Positions 22,730 through 30,349 of a stretch of 37,327 nt of DNA are shown here, piece by piece. Source of the DNA: Frankia sp. RB7 (GTDB lineage Bacteria > Pseudomonadota > Alphaproteobacteria > Rhizobiales > Xanthobacteraceae). Below the pieces are notes generated by a model. That model was not told where the DNA came from. It saw only the letters and a program-made list of their open reading frames with translations, and did not search any database. The translations under genes were made by a program, and so were the position numbers. Position 1 is the first letter of the stretch. The number at the start of each line of letters is the position of its first letter. The stretch lies in contig JAUEPE010000066.1 in the NCBI GenBank assembly GCA_030403585.1, forward strand, positions 1 through 37,327, in the 5' to 3' direction.

Positions 22730-24007
22730 TTAAGCCTTTTCCACCCCGCACCATTCCGCGATGAACAGCGCCATCGCCTTGGTCGTCTTCTTCAACGACT
22801 CCAGATCGACATACTCGTTGAAACCGTGCATCTCGCCACCGCTGGCGCCGAAGCAGAGGCTGGGGATGCCGTAATTGAGTCCGTAGAAACGGGTATCGGT
22901 GAGCGCGGTGAAGACAAGATCCTCGACCGCGCCGCCATAGACCTTGCCGAACGCCTTGCCGAATGCGGCTTCCGGCGCGGCGGAATCGGTCAGCTCATAG
23001 CCTTCCGACAGGAAGCCCGACCATTCGACCTCCGGCGGATTGTTGGCGAGGAAGCGGTGGCTGCGCGAGGCGGCGGCAACGCAAGCCATGATCTCCTTCT
23101 GGTGGTCGGCAACCGACCAGCCCGGCAGGACGGCGATGCGGCAATCAACGTCGCACCAGGCCGGCACGCTGGAAGCCCAATCGCCGCCCTTGATGATGCC
23201 GGGGTTGAAGTTGATGGGGTGGTTGAGCGTCTTGAAGTGACGGTCGGCCTTGGCGCGCTCGTTCCACTCGATCTCGAGCTTCTGCAGCGCGTGGACGAGA
23301 TGATAGGCCGCCATGATCGCATTGGAGCCGGAGCCGGCAAAGGCCACATGGGTCGGATGGCCCTTCACCCGCAGGCGAAACCAGATCACGCCGACCTGCG
23401 AGCGCACCATCTTGCCCGTAGTCGGCTCGGGGATGAAGCAGGCATCGGCCCGGTAGCCGCGCTGAAGCGTCGAAAGCGCGCCGACGCCGGTGCTCTCCTC
23501 CTCGATCACCGACTGAAAGTGAATCCGCGCCGTCGGCTTGAGGCCGGCCGCCTTGATCGCATCCAGCGCATAAAGCGCGCCGATGGTGCCCGACTTCATG
23601 TCGCAGGCGCCGCGGCCGAACATCTTGCCGTCCTTGATGACCGGCGAGAACGGCGGCGTGTCCCACAATTCCAGCGGCCCCGCGGGCACCACGTCGCAGT
23701 GTCCCTGCAGGATCAGCGATTTGCCGGCCTCGGTGCTCGGACGATAGGTGCCGACCACCGTGCGCGCCTTGGAGAAATCATGCTCGATCGGGCCGAAGCC
23801 GCGCAGATCCTTGAGATCGTCGACATTGATGTGCCAGTCGTCGACCTCATATCCGCGCGCGCGCAGGAGGTCGCCGATCATGTCCTGGCACGGCCCCTCC
23901 GCCCCGCGGGTCGAAGGGATCGCAACGAAATCGCGTGTGGTCGCAAGCTGCGTTTCGAAGCCGGCATCGACGGCGTCAAGAATCCTCTGCTGCGTTTCGG
24001 CATTCAT
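22730..24007 (-). CDS. M20-family deacylase (ArgE/DapE type)
   Basis: A 425-residue zinc-dependent amidohydrolase of the ArgE/DapE family, cytosolic. Metal ligands appear in QGHCDVVP (His103, Asp105), GRGACDMKSG (Asp136) and the catalytic IEEEST (Glu170/171). A dimerisation lid follows (GVIWFRLRVKGHPTHVAFAG, SNAIMAAYHLVHALQKLE). The C-terminal TALTDTRFYGLNYGIPSLCF and GGEMHGFNEYVDLESL hold the last ligand His. It could be acetylornithine deacetylase, but this longer variant with VDDWHINVDDL is typical of rhizobial paralogues with unassigned acyl-amino-acid substrates. No arg or dap genes are nearby. Ends 13 bases after the palindromic repeat. Confidence 0.9.
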   Translation of the reverse strand: MNAETQQRILDAVDAGFETQLATTRDFVAIPSTRGAEGPCQDMIGDLLRARGYEVDDWHINVDDLKDLRGFGPIEHDFSKARTVVGTYRPSTEAGKSLILQGHCDVVPAGPLELWDTPPFSPVIKDGKMFGRGACDMKSGTIGALYALDAIKAAGLKPTARIHFQSVIEEESTGVGALSTLQRGYRADACFIPEPTTGKMVRSQVGVIWFRLRVKGHPTHVAFAGSGSNAIMAAYHLVHALQKLEIEWNERAKADRHFKTLNHPINFNPGIIKGGDWASSVPAWCDVDCRIAVLPGWSVADHQKEIMACVAAASRSHRFLANNPPEVEWSGFLSEGYELTDSAAPEAAFGKAFGKVYGGAVEDLVFTALTDTRFYGLNYGIPSLCFGASGGEMHGFNEYVDLESLKKTTKAMALFIAEWCGVEKA

Positions 24008-24059
24008 CAGGCAACTCCGGGCATCCAGTTGGTCAAGGGTGCGCGCAAGCTAGCCGATT

Positions 24060-24785
24060 TCAGCCGTTCGGGTACTCCACAAAATAAGCATCCCGCAATG
24101 CATCTTCGAGCAGTCGGCCCTCCGAATAGCCATTCAGCGTCGCCGGCCGGCTCACGCCGTCGAGCAGCCGCGGGCATGGCTCCGGCGCGCCGAGAACGGT
24201 GCGAACCGGAATGCGCTCGGCATAGATCGGCAATTCGTAGTCCTCATCGTCGTCAGCGACACCCTTGGCGCGGACCTTTGCGGAGGCTTCCTCGATCTCC
24301 ATCGCGATGAACGAGGTCGCCTTGATCTCCTGGGTGTTGCTGGCCCGCAGGCTCGCGGTGCGATCCGGGAAGAAGCGATCGACCATCGCGACCACCGCGC
24401 GCTCCTTCTCATGCGCATCGGTCACGAGATAGGCTGTGCCGAACGCCATCACCGCACGGTAGTCGGCCGAATGGTTGAAGCCGCAGCGCGCCAGCACCAG
24501 GCTGTCGAGATGGGCAACAGTGAGGCACACGCGCTCGCCTTTGGTCTGGCTGCGCAGCATGCGGCTCGCGCTCGAGCCGTGCCAATAGAGCTTCGTCCCC
24601 TCGCGCCAGAAGAAGGTCGGGGTGCAATAGGGCTGGCCGTCGATGACATAGGAGACGTGGCACAGCATCGAGGAATCCAGGATGCGATGGACCGTGTCGT
24701 GATCATAGAAGCCGCGGTCGTGCCGACGCTTCACCTGGTTGCGCGCCGACGTCGGGTAGGAATCTTGGCTCTCAGTCTGGCTCAC
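24060..24785 (-). CDS. Pyridoxamine 5'-phosphate oxidase-family (FMN-binding) protein
   Basis: A 241-residue split-barrel flavoprotein of the Pyridox_ox_2 type: RRHDRGFYDHDTVHRILDSS, MLCHVSYVIDGQPYCTPTFF, LYWHGSSASRMLRSQ and VCLTVAHLDSLVLARCGFNH are the family's strands. These proteins bind FMN, F420 or haem as dimers; the exact reaction is unknown. Start is GTG at 24785 with GAGGAG six bases upstream. It is divergent from the MocR-type regulator with only 76 bases between start codons, an arrangement in which the MocR protein usually controls the neighbour, so this is probably its target. It is not the canonical PdxH, which is shorter and has different termini. Confidence 0.87.
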   Translation of the reverse strand: MSQTESQDSYPTSARNQVKRRHDRGFYDHDTVHRILDSSMLCHVSYVIDGQPYCTPTFFWREGTKLYWHGSSASRMLRSQTKGERVCLTVAHLDSLVLARCGFNHSADYRAVMAFGTAYLVTDAHEKERAVVAMVDRFFPDRTASLRASNTQEIKATSFIAMEIEEASAKVRAKGVADDDEDYELPIYAERIPVRTVLGAPEPCPRLLDGVSRPATLNGYSEGRLLEDALRDAYFVEYPNG

Positions 24786-24861
24786 GGCCGCTCCTCATCA
24801 GAATTGGAAGAATTCCAGACTAGTTGTAGCTGCCCATTTGGTCTGCGATAGTGCCAATTCC
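24786..24861. promoter_or_regulatory. Shared divergent promoter/operator of the MocR gene
   Basis: The 76 bases between divergent starts contain AGAATTGGAAGAATTCC and, 40 bases on, TTGG...TAGTGCCAATTCC, so AATTGG occurs inverted (as CCAATT) on both sides. MocR-type regulators bind repeated short boxes in such spacers and repress or activate both genes. The exact boxes cannot be fixed by eye. Confidence 0.4.
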
Positions 24862-26331
24862 ATGCAAAACATTCCGACCAATTCCGTCGCCCCGGCCAAA
24901 GCCGAGCTGCCGCTCGATCTCACTGGTCCGCACATCACCGCCGGCGCCTCCTCGGCGCACCGGCTGTACCAGGCGCTGTGCGAGATGATCGTCTCTGGCC
25001 TCGTCAAACCCGGCGAGCCGCTGCCGCCCTCGCGCACGCTGGCCAGGCAGACCGGCTTTCGGCGCAACGCGGTCGTCACGGCTTATGAGCGCCTGATCGC
25101 CGACGGATTTGCGCAAGCGACCGTCGGCTCCGGCACGTTCGTCGCTGCACGCATCCCGGCGCGCGCAGCAACATCGAAGAAGCCGAAGGTGATTGTCGAG
25201 GCGCCGCGGCAAGGCGCGCTCTCGCTCGGCTGCACCCATATCGACCAGCGCGCGGTGCAGCGCTTTCGCGCGTTTGTCGGGCGACGCATGCGCGCCTTCG
25301 GCGCCGAGCATCTGCATTACGGCGACCCACGCGGCAGCCGTGAGCTGCGCGTCGCGATCGCGGATCATCTGTTATCGGCGCGGGGGCTACGCTGCGACCC
25401 CGACCAGATCATGCTCACGTCAGGCACGCTGCATACGCTGCGCATCGTTCTCGGGACGATCCTGAAGGCCGACGATCAGATCTGGTGCGAAGACCCCGGC
25501 TATCCGATCGCGCGCAGGACCATCGCGCAATGCGGCTATCGCACCGTGCCCATTCCCGTCGACGCCCACGGCCTGCAGATCGCGAGAGGCCGCTCGACTG
25601 CGCCGTCGGCGCGCGCGGCCTATGTCACGCCCTCGCATCAATTTCCGCTCGGCGTGCAGATGTCGATGCCGCGGCGGCTCGAGCTTCTCGACTGGGCAAA
25701 GCAGGCCGGCGCCTTCGTGTTCGAGGACGATTACGACAGCGAGTTCCGCTATGACGGCGCACCGCTGATGTCGCTCGCCGGCATCGATCACCTCCAGCGC
25801 GTGATCTACATGGGCACGTTCGCCAAGACGCTGTTTCCGGGCCTGCGCATCGGCTATTGCGCCCTGCCCGAACGCCTGATCGGCGACGTCACGGCTGCGC
25901 GCGCCGCGCTCGACCGTTTTCCCGGAACGCTGATGGAAGGCGCGGTCGCCGACATGCTCAATTCCGGAGCGTTCGCCGCAAATTTGAAGCGCGTGCGCAA
26001 GCTTTACCGTGAGGCGCGCGATGCACTGGCCGAAACACTCGAAGCCGCATCGGATGGCGCGTTGTCGGTCCCGGTGCCGTCGCAGGGTCTGCACCTTGTC
26101 GCGCAGTTCGATCCGTCGGTCGCGCCAGCGGTTGCGGCCGAAGCGAAGCAGGCCGCGGGTGCGGAAGGCTGGCTGCTCGCCGACACCTATGCGCGGGCGC
26201 GGGCGCTACCCGGTTTCGTGCTGGGATTTTCGGGGCACGCGGTTCCACGCCTCGTCGCCTCAGCCGAACGGCTCGCGCGGGAAGCGCGGGCCGCCTTGCG
26301 CAACAAAGGCAAGGCGGGTCGGCGAGCGTGA
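24862..26331 (+). CDS. MocR-type transcriptional regulator (GntR-HTH fused to aminotransferase fold)
   Basis: A 489-residue PLP-dependent regulator. Residues about 32-95 form a GntR winged helix (LYQALCEMIVSGLVKPGEPL, PPSRTLARQTGFRRNAVVTA, GSGTFVA). The rest is a fold-type I aminotransferase domain with LHYGDPRGSRELRVAIADHL, YVTPSHQFPLGVQMS, FEDDYDSEFRYDG and the PLP-binding MGTFAKTLFPGLRIGYC (Lys322). It senses an amino-acid or vitamin-B6-related ligand as an aldimine. ATG at 24862 is chosen; an in-frame TTG at 24838 is possible. The ribosome binding site is weak, consistent with low regulator levels. Likely controls the divergent PPOX-family gene and itself; effector unknown. Confidence 0.92.
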   Translation: MQNIPTNSVAPAKAELPLDLTGPHITAGASSAHRLYQALCEMIVSGLVKPGEPLPPSRTLARQTGFRRNAVVTAYERLIADGFAQATVGSGTFVAARIPARAATSKKPKVIVEAPRQGALSLGCTHIDQRAVQRFRAFVGRRMRAFGAEHLHYGDPRGSRELRVAIADHLLSARGLRCDPDQIMLTSGTLHTLRIVLGTILKADDQIWCEDPGYPIARRTIAQCGYRTVPIPVDAHGLQIARGRSTAPSARAAYVTPSHQFPLGVQMSMPRRLELLDWAKQAGAFVFEDDYDSEFRYDGAPLMSLAGIDHLQRVIYMGTFAKTLFPGLRIGYCALPERLIGDVTAARAALDRFPGTLMEGAVADMLNSGAFAANLKRVRKLYREARDALAETLEAASDGALSVPVPSQGLHLVAQFDPSVAPAVAAEAKQAAGAEGWLLADTYARARALPGFVLGFSGHAVPRLVASAERLAREARAALRNKGKAGRRA

Positions 26332-26397
26332 GAAAGGTTCACTATGAGAATCGTGTGCCGCTCCCTACATTGCGGCACCGACGCCGGAACCCTCATC

Positions 26398-26649
26398 ATG
26401 CCACTTTGTCGCGCAGCCTGTCTCTCACTCCTGATCTCCGCCGCGCTCGCGACGGCAGCGCACGCGGCCACGATCGGCCGCGAGCAGGACATCGTGGATC
26501 TCAAGCTTGGTCAGCGCGTGATGGTGGATGACGGAACCTGCCCGGCTGGACAGATCAAGGAAGTTCGCGGTTCCAAGATGAGCGACAAGGGCGTCCTGCG
26601 AACCAGTTCCTGCGTGGCGCGGTACGGTCCGAAATCGATTAACCGCTAA
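26398..26649 (+). CDS. Small exported protein (DUF6719-like)
   Basis: From the ATG at 26398 an 83-residue exported protein: signal peptide MPLCRAACLSLLISAALATA then AHAA, mature part about 60 residues with REQDIVDLKLGQRVMVDDGT, CPAGQIKEVRGSKM and a second Cys in TSSCVARYG. From memory it resembles DUF6719 proteins of Bradyrhizobiaceae; I could not verify this. An in-frame ATG at 26344 has a better ribosome binding site (AGAAAGG) but would put 18 extra residues before the hydrophobic core. The two Cys probably form a disulphide in the periplasm. Its stop overlaps the stop of the convergent 26646-27011 gene by four bases. Confidence 0.72.
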   Translation: MPLCRAACLSLLISAALATAAHAATIGREQDIVDLKLGQRVMVDDGTCPAGQIKEVRGSKMSDKGVLRTSSCVARYGPKSINR

Positions 26650-27011
26650 GACTTCGCCGGATCGAACATGCACTGCAAGGTCGGTTTGGCGATCTTGGTG
26701 AAGGTCGCGCCGATCTCACCCTGTTTTGCCGCCGGCACCCAATCGGTCTCGATCGTGGGAACGCCGGTCTCGCTGATGCCGCGCAGCAGCGCCTCGCGCA
26801 GATCGCGATCCTCGACCACGGCCGCGGCATGGTCATGCAGGCAACCGCAGACCTCTTCCGGATGCTCCCAGCGCCCCAGCATGCGCGGGGCACATTGCCG
26901 CACAAATTCGGTGCGCGGGTCGGGCAGCCGGCTCGGTGCACGCACCTGTGCCTGGACGGAACTGATCGTCAGAAGGGAGAGGACCGCTGCGGCGCAGAGT
27001 CGAAGGGACAT
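26646..27011 (-). CDS. Small exported protein of unknown function
   Basis: A 121-residue protein with a signal peptide (MSLRLCAAAVLSLLTISSVQ then AQ) and a mature domain with four Cys, including the pair in EEVCGCLHDHAAAV. The segment PRTEFVRQCAPRMLGRWEHP and VCGCLHDHAA is reminiscent of small periplasmic proteins with two disulphides in rhizobia; the HDHAAAV stretch could bind metal. AAAGG precedes the ATG. No family is recognised. The 4-base stop overlap with the plus-strand neighbour leaves no room for a terminator between them. Confidence 0.75.
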   Translation of the reverse strand: MSLRLCAAAVLSLLTISSVQAQVRAPSRLPDPRTEFVRQCAPRMLGRWEHPEEVCGCLHDHAAAVVEDRDLREALLRGISETGVPTIETDWVPAAKQGEIGATFTKIAKPTLQCMFDPAKS

Positions 27012-27045
27012 GATGGCCTTTGCCGGCTGATTTTCTTGTTGCTGA

Positions 27046-27210
27046 TCAGAGGCGCGCGGCGAGAACGATGGGCTGCGGCGCCGTGGTCGTCACAGGCGAG
27101 CCGCTGTACTGGAAGGTGCCGATACCGGGCAGATTGCCGTCCGGCGCGCCGGCGAACGAGGAACCGGCGAGCACGAAGCCGAAAGCAAGGATGAAGCTGA
27201 GCGCGCGCAT
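27046..27210 (-). CDS. Very small exported protein, 54 aa
   Basis: A 54-residue product: signal peptide MRALSFILAFGFVLAGSSFA followed by a 34-residue mature peptide rich in Gly, Pro and Thr with FQYSGSPVTTTAPQP. The ATG at 27210 follows GGGGAC. The frame is open upstream to 27423, but the extra codons show no signal logic and include a polar run, so the short form is preferred. Such small secreted peptides are common in Bradyrhizobium; function unknown. The 15-bp inverted repeat at 27325-27365 lies 115 bases upstream of its start. Confidence 0.6.
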   Translation of the reverse strand: MRALSFILAFGFVLAGSSFAGAPDGNLPGIGTFQYSGSPVTTTAPQPIVLAARL

Positions 27211-27324
27211 GGATCTGTCCCCGAATTGCGTGGCCGGCGGTGCGCCGTCGTCGTTGTCAAACTGATAACCATCCGCGGTTTCTCCCGTGATGCGCCCAAA
27301 GCCCAAAATGGTTTCGTTCCCGGT

Positions 27325-27365
27325 GGGAATTGTTTCGTCGCCCGCGAACTGACGAAACAATTCCC
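27325..27365. repeat. Perfect 15-bp inverted repeat
   Basis: GGGAATTGTTTCGTC (27325-27339) and GACGAAACAATTCCC (27351-27365) are exact reverse complements around an 11-base spacer. A partial third copy, GTTTCGTTCCC, lies just upstream at 27311-27321. No T-run follows either side, so it is not an ordinary terminator. It lies in the 405-base gap between a tiny exported-protein gene on the minus strand and a doubtful gene at 27616, and could be an operator, a leader structure or a mobile-element scar. Confidence 0.65.
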
Positions 27366-27441
27366 GGAAAACGTCAATCATTTCAGATGGAGCACGTGAC
27401 GGTTTGAACCCGCTTGGGAGCAACCATCCACGCAGGTTGAA

Positions 27442-27454
27442 GTGACGCGGTCAC
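27442..27454. promoter_or_regulatory. GTGAC-GCG-GTCAC palindrome
   Basis: Perfect 5-base arms GTGAC and GTCAC around GCG at 27442-27454, in the same gap as the 15-bp inverted repeat. It may be a regulator site for the 27616 frame or chance. Apart from these two dyads and the hairpin at 27580-27596, the 27211-27615 gap shows nothing recognisable. Confidence 0.25.
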
Positions 27455-27579
27455 ATTCACGACGTCAACGCTTCACATGCATTTTACGGTTTTCTGCTGA
27501 AGAGAACCGCAAACGAAGGCCGGTCCCACCGATGAACCCGGAGCTCGCCGGGTGCGACCGAAGTCTTCGAAAACCGAAA

Positions 27580-27596
27580 GGCCCGTCAACCGGGCC
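27580..27596 (+). promoter_or_regulatory. Hairpin before the 27616 start
   Basis: GGCCCG (27580-27585) pairs with CGGGCC (27591-27596) across TCAAC, ending six bases before the AAGGA ribosome binding site of the small frame at 27616. It may stabilise or modulate that leader. It lacks a T-run. Confidence 0.3.
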
Positions 27597-27615
27597 CATG
27601 CAAGGAATGGCCATC

Positions 27616-27810
27616 ATGACGGCGCAAGATCGCGCAACGGCGCGCGACCCGGCCGAGAGGAACGACCGAGCCGATCAACGCACCGCTTCGCCAGGGGCGA
27701 TGGCCCTGCAATCAGGCCGCGGCTACGAGGCCACGCCGCAGGCGTTCGTGCGGCTGAGCGGCTCGCACCTTGCGAAACGGCGTGTCAGCCGCGAACCCGT
27801 CACTGAGTGA
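27616..27810 (+). CDS. Doubtful small hypothetical protein, 64 aa
   Basis: An open frame from ATG 27616 with AAGGA nine bases upstream gives a 64-residue highly polar protein (MTAQDRATARDPAERNDRAD at the N terminus, LAKRRVSREPVTE at the C terminus). It has no domain, no membrane segment and no recognised relatives, and its last 11 bases overlap the end of the convergent creA gene. The ribosome binding site and preceding hairpin are the only arguments for it. An alternative frame from 27552 covers the same region, so I rate this gene as uncertain. Confidence 0.3.
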   Translation: MTAQDRATARDPAERNDRADQRTASPGAMALQSGRGYEATPQAFVRLSGSHLAKRRVSREPVTE

Positions 27811-28348
27811 AGAATTCGCCGCACTTCTGGACGTTCGCGTCGGCCGGTCCCCACGGCATGATCGGCACCGTCGAGGTCGAGTTCTTCGGCGATCCCTCAA
27901 TCAGCCTGTCCGAATAGACCATGTAGACCAGCACGTTGCGCTTGGCGTCGCAGCCACGCACGATCTGCATCTTCTTGAAGAACAGCGAGCGGCGCTTGCG
28001 GAACATGTCATCGCCCTGCTCCATCTTGTCCTTGAATTTGATCGGACCGATCTGGCGGCAGGCCAGCGAAACGTCGGAAACCTCCTCGGCAAGTCCGAGC
28101 CAGCCCTTAAAACCGCCCTTTTCCGGCACCGTGAAATGGCAGGCCACGCCCTCGACCTCGGGATCGTCGAGGCCGTAGGTCGCGAGCTTGTCATTCGGGC
28201 TCATCCATTTGAACACGGTAGAGCGGCGAAAAATCAGATCCGGCTCGTCGGCGGCTTGCGCGGACACCGCCGGCATGGCCAGAGCCATCAGGAATAAAGC
28301 AAGGCCCTTCAAGCGGATGCCGGAAAGACCGGGGAAACGAGATGACAT
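27800..28348 (-). CDS. creA: CreA family periplasmic protein
   Basis: A 182-residue exported protein of the CreA family (PF05981). Signal peptide MSSRFPGLSGIRLKGLALFL then MALAMPAVSAQA; the mature part reads FRRSTVFKWMSPNDKLATYG, DDPEVEGVACHFTVPEKGG, LACRQIGPIKFKDKMEQGDD and MFRKRRSLFFKKMQIVRGCD, then LVYMVYSDRLIEGSPKNSTS, all characteristic. Three conserved Cys remain in the mature protein. GGAG lies seven bases before the ATG at 28348; a frame opening at 28366 would overlap that site. CreA is widespread in proteobacteria but its function is not established. Divergent from the L,D-transpeptidase gene. Confidence 0.92.
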   Translation of the reverse strand: MSSRFPGLSGIRLKGLALFLMALAMPAVSAQAADEPDLIFRRSTVFKWMSPNDKLATYGLDDPEVEGVACHFTVPEKGGFKGWLGLAEEVSDVSLACRQIGPIKFKDKMEQGDDMFRKRRSLFFKKMQIVRGCDAKRNVLVYMVYSDRLIEGSPKNSTSTVPIMPWGPADANVQKCGEFFTQ

Positions 28349-28556
28349 GAAGTTCTCCGGTGGCAAGTTCCAGCCATGTAGGCATGGGGTGGTCGTTCAG
28401 GAAGACGGTGACAGCCGGGCACGAGCGCCGTTTACCGCTCCGTGAGGCTTTTTTGCTACGTTTTGGACAAAAGTAGCTGACGGCAGAACTGCCCTGTTGG
28501 TGAACGCGTATCCCCTCTGCGACACTAATGTCTGATTTGGATTATGGATTCGAGGA

Positions 28557-30257
28557 ATGACTAGCGTGAACGGGTCCCGTTTTGCTGCCGCGCCGGCACG
28601 GCTGTGGCAGTTCGCCATTCTGACGGCCGCGGGTGCGATCGGTACGACCAGCCAGGCGGAAGCAGCGTTTTACTACACGCCGGACTATTCGGGTTCTTCC
28701 TACTACTCCCAGCAACAACGATATCCTGAGGAGTCGCGCCAGAAGCCGCGGAAGCGCGGCTCGGCTGCCGCCAAGAAGGAGGCCGTCGCCGAGAAGGAAA
28801 CCGGCGCAAAGCCGCAAGGTCCGCTCGTCATCGTCGTCTCGATCGACCGGCAGAAGGTCACCGTCTACGACTCCAACGGCGTGTTCGCTGAGGCGCCGGT
28901 GTCGACCGGCATGAAGGGCCACTCGACGCCCATGGGCGTGTTCAGCATCATCCAGAAGCACAAATTCCACCACTCCAACATCTATAGCGGCGCGCCGATG
29001 CCGTATATGCAACGGATCACCTGGTCCGGTGTCGCCATGCATGCCGGCGTGCTGCCGGGCTATCCGGCCTCGCACGGCTGCATCCGCATGCCGATGGCGT
29101 TCGCGGTGAAGATGTGGAACTGGACCAAGATGGGCGCGCGCGTGATCGTCACGCCCGGCCAGATGACCCCGCAAAACTTCTCGCATCCGATGCTCGCTTC
29201 GCTGCGCGTCCAGCCGCAGCCGGCTGCAAGCCTCGAACCGACCACGAGCGTTGGCGACAAGGCGGACAAGGGTGCGCCGGAAACCAAGGTCACCGAAGCA
29301 AAGCCGGTTGAGACCAAGTTTTTTGAGACGCAGACCGCCAGCGCCGACGGCGTGCTCGAGCTGCGTTCCACGGTGGGCCACACCGTGATGTCGGACGCGA
29401 CCACGGGCAATGCGCCGGTTCGCGAAGAAATGGCCAAGACTGAAGTCAAGGCGGACACCACGTCCGCCGAGGTCTCCGAGGCTGCGAAGCAGCCCGACGC
29501 GGCGAGCACGGAAACGAAGCCTGCAGAAGCCGCAGAGACTTCCAAGGCGAGCTCGGACGAGATGCCGGCTGACAAGGTCGAGGCCACGAAGTCCGACGCG
29601 CCGAAGGCGGAAGCTGCGCCTGCCGAAACTGCAAAGTCCGAACCTGCCAAGCCAGATCCAGTCAAGGCTGACGCGGCAACGACCGATAAGAAGCCTGACC
29701 CAGCGGCAATCGCGCCCGCGCAAGCCGCTTCGCCGGACGCGAAGAAGGACCAGACCCGCGTTGCCGATCCCGCGCCATCCGTGAAGCCGGACCTGCCGAA
29801 GCGGACCGGCCAGATTGCGGTGTTCATCAGCCGCAAGGATTCCAAGCTCTACGTGCGGCAGAATTTTGCGCCGCTGTTCGATGTGCCCGTAACGATCGCG
29901 GCAAGCGACCGGCCGCTCGGCACGCACGTTTTCACCGCCGAGGTCGACAAGACCGATTCCAATGCGCTGCATTGGTCCGTGGTGTCGCTGCCCGTCGCCG
30001 TTCGTGCCGCCGCGCGCGAGGACGACGGTCACGTCACGCGCCGCCAGCGTGGCGCCGCGGTGATCCCCGTTGCCGCAAAGCCGGTGATCATGCCGGACAG
30101 CCCGGCCGAGGCGCTGGATCGCATCACGATTCCTGCCGACGCCATGGCGAAGATCAACGAGATGCTCACCACTGGCGGCTCGGTCATCGTGTCCGACCAG
30201 GGCATCAACCAGGGCGAGACCGGCGAAGGCACCGACTTCATCGTCCGCCTGTACTGA
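28557..30257 (+). CDS. L,D-transpeptidase with degenerate second domain
   Basis: A 566-residue exported YkuD-family enzyme that would cross-link peptidoglycan or attach proteins to it. Signal-like region about 10-37 (FAAAPARLWQFAILTAAGAI, ending QAEA). Catalytic domain about 88-205: VIVVSIDRQKVTVYDSNGVF, STGMKGHSTPMGVFSI, and the active site SHGCIRMP with His173 and Cys175. Then comes a long Ala/Lys/Glu/Pro linker (about 215-410), and residues about 417-480 repeat the first half of the YkuD domain (QIAVFISRKDSKLYVRQNFA, PLGTHVFTAE) but lack any HGC site. A C-terminal block ends FIVRLY. ATG 28557 is used; a GTG at 28566 has better spacing to GAGGA. The linker is a natural place for length variation. 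Confidence 0.9.
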   Translation: MTSVNGSRFAAAPARLWQFAILTAAGAIGTTSQAEAAFYYTPDYSGSSYYSQQQRYPEESRQKPRKRGSAAAKKEAVAEKETGAKPQGPLVIVVSIDRQKVTVYDSNGVFAEAPVSTGMKGHSTPMGVFSIIQKHKFHHSNIYSGAPMPYMQRITWSGVAMHAGVLPGYPASHGCIRMPMAFAVKMWNWTKMGARVIVTPGQMTPQNFSHPMLASLRVQPQPAASLEPTTSVGDKADKGAPETKVTEAKPVETKFFETQTASADGVLELRSTVGHTVMSDATTGNAPVREEMAKTEVKADTTSAEVSEAAKQPDAASTETKPAEAAETSKASSDEMPADKVEATKSDAPKAEAAPAETAKSEPAKPDPVKADAATTDKKPDPAAIAPAQAASPDAKKDQTRVADPAPSVKPDLPKRTGQIAVFISRKDSKLYVRQNFAPLFDVPVTIAASDRPLGTHVFTAEVDKTDSNALHWSVVSLPVAVRAAAREDDGHVTRRQRGAAVIPVAAKPVIMPDSPAEALDRITIPADAMAKINEMLTTGGSVIVSDQGINQGETGEGTDFIVRLY

Positions 30258-30349
30258 GCCTGGCACCGCGTCAGATAACGCGGTGTTGAGCGGGCAGGTC
30301 GTCTCGGCGGAGTATGCTGCGTGACGGATCACATCCGGGGGACGCCGCC

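Noticed and set aside
22637..24310. 557-codon plus-strand frame opposite the M20 gene
   Set aside because: Starts inside a palindromic repeat and is antisense to a clear M20 deacylase.
28542..30332. 596-codon minus-strand frame opposite the L,D-transpeptidase
   Set aside because: Antisense product of the Ala/Lys/Glu linker region; no motif and no ribosome binding site.
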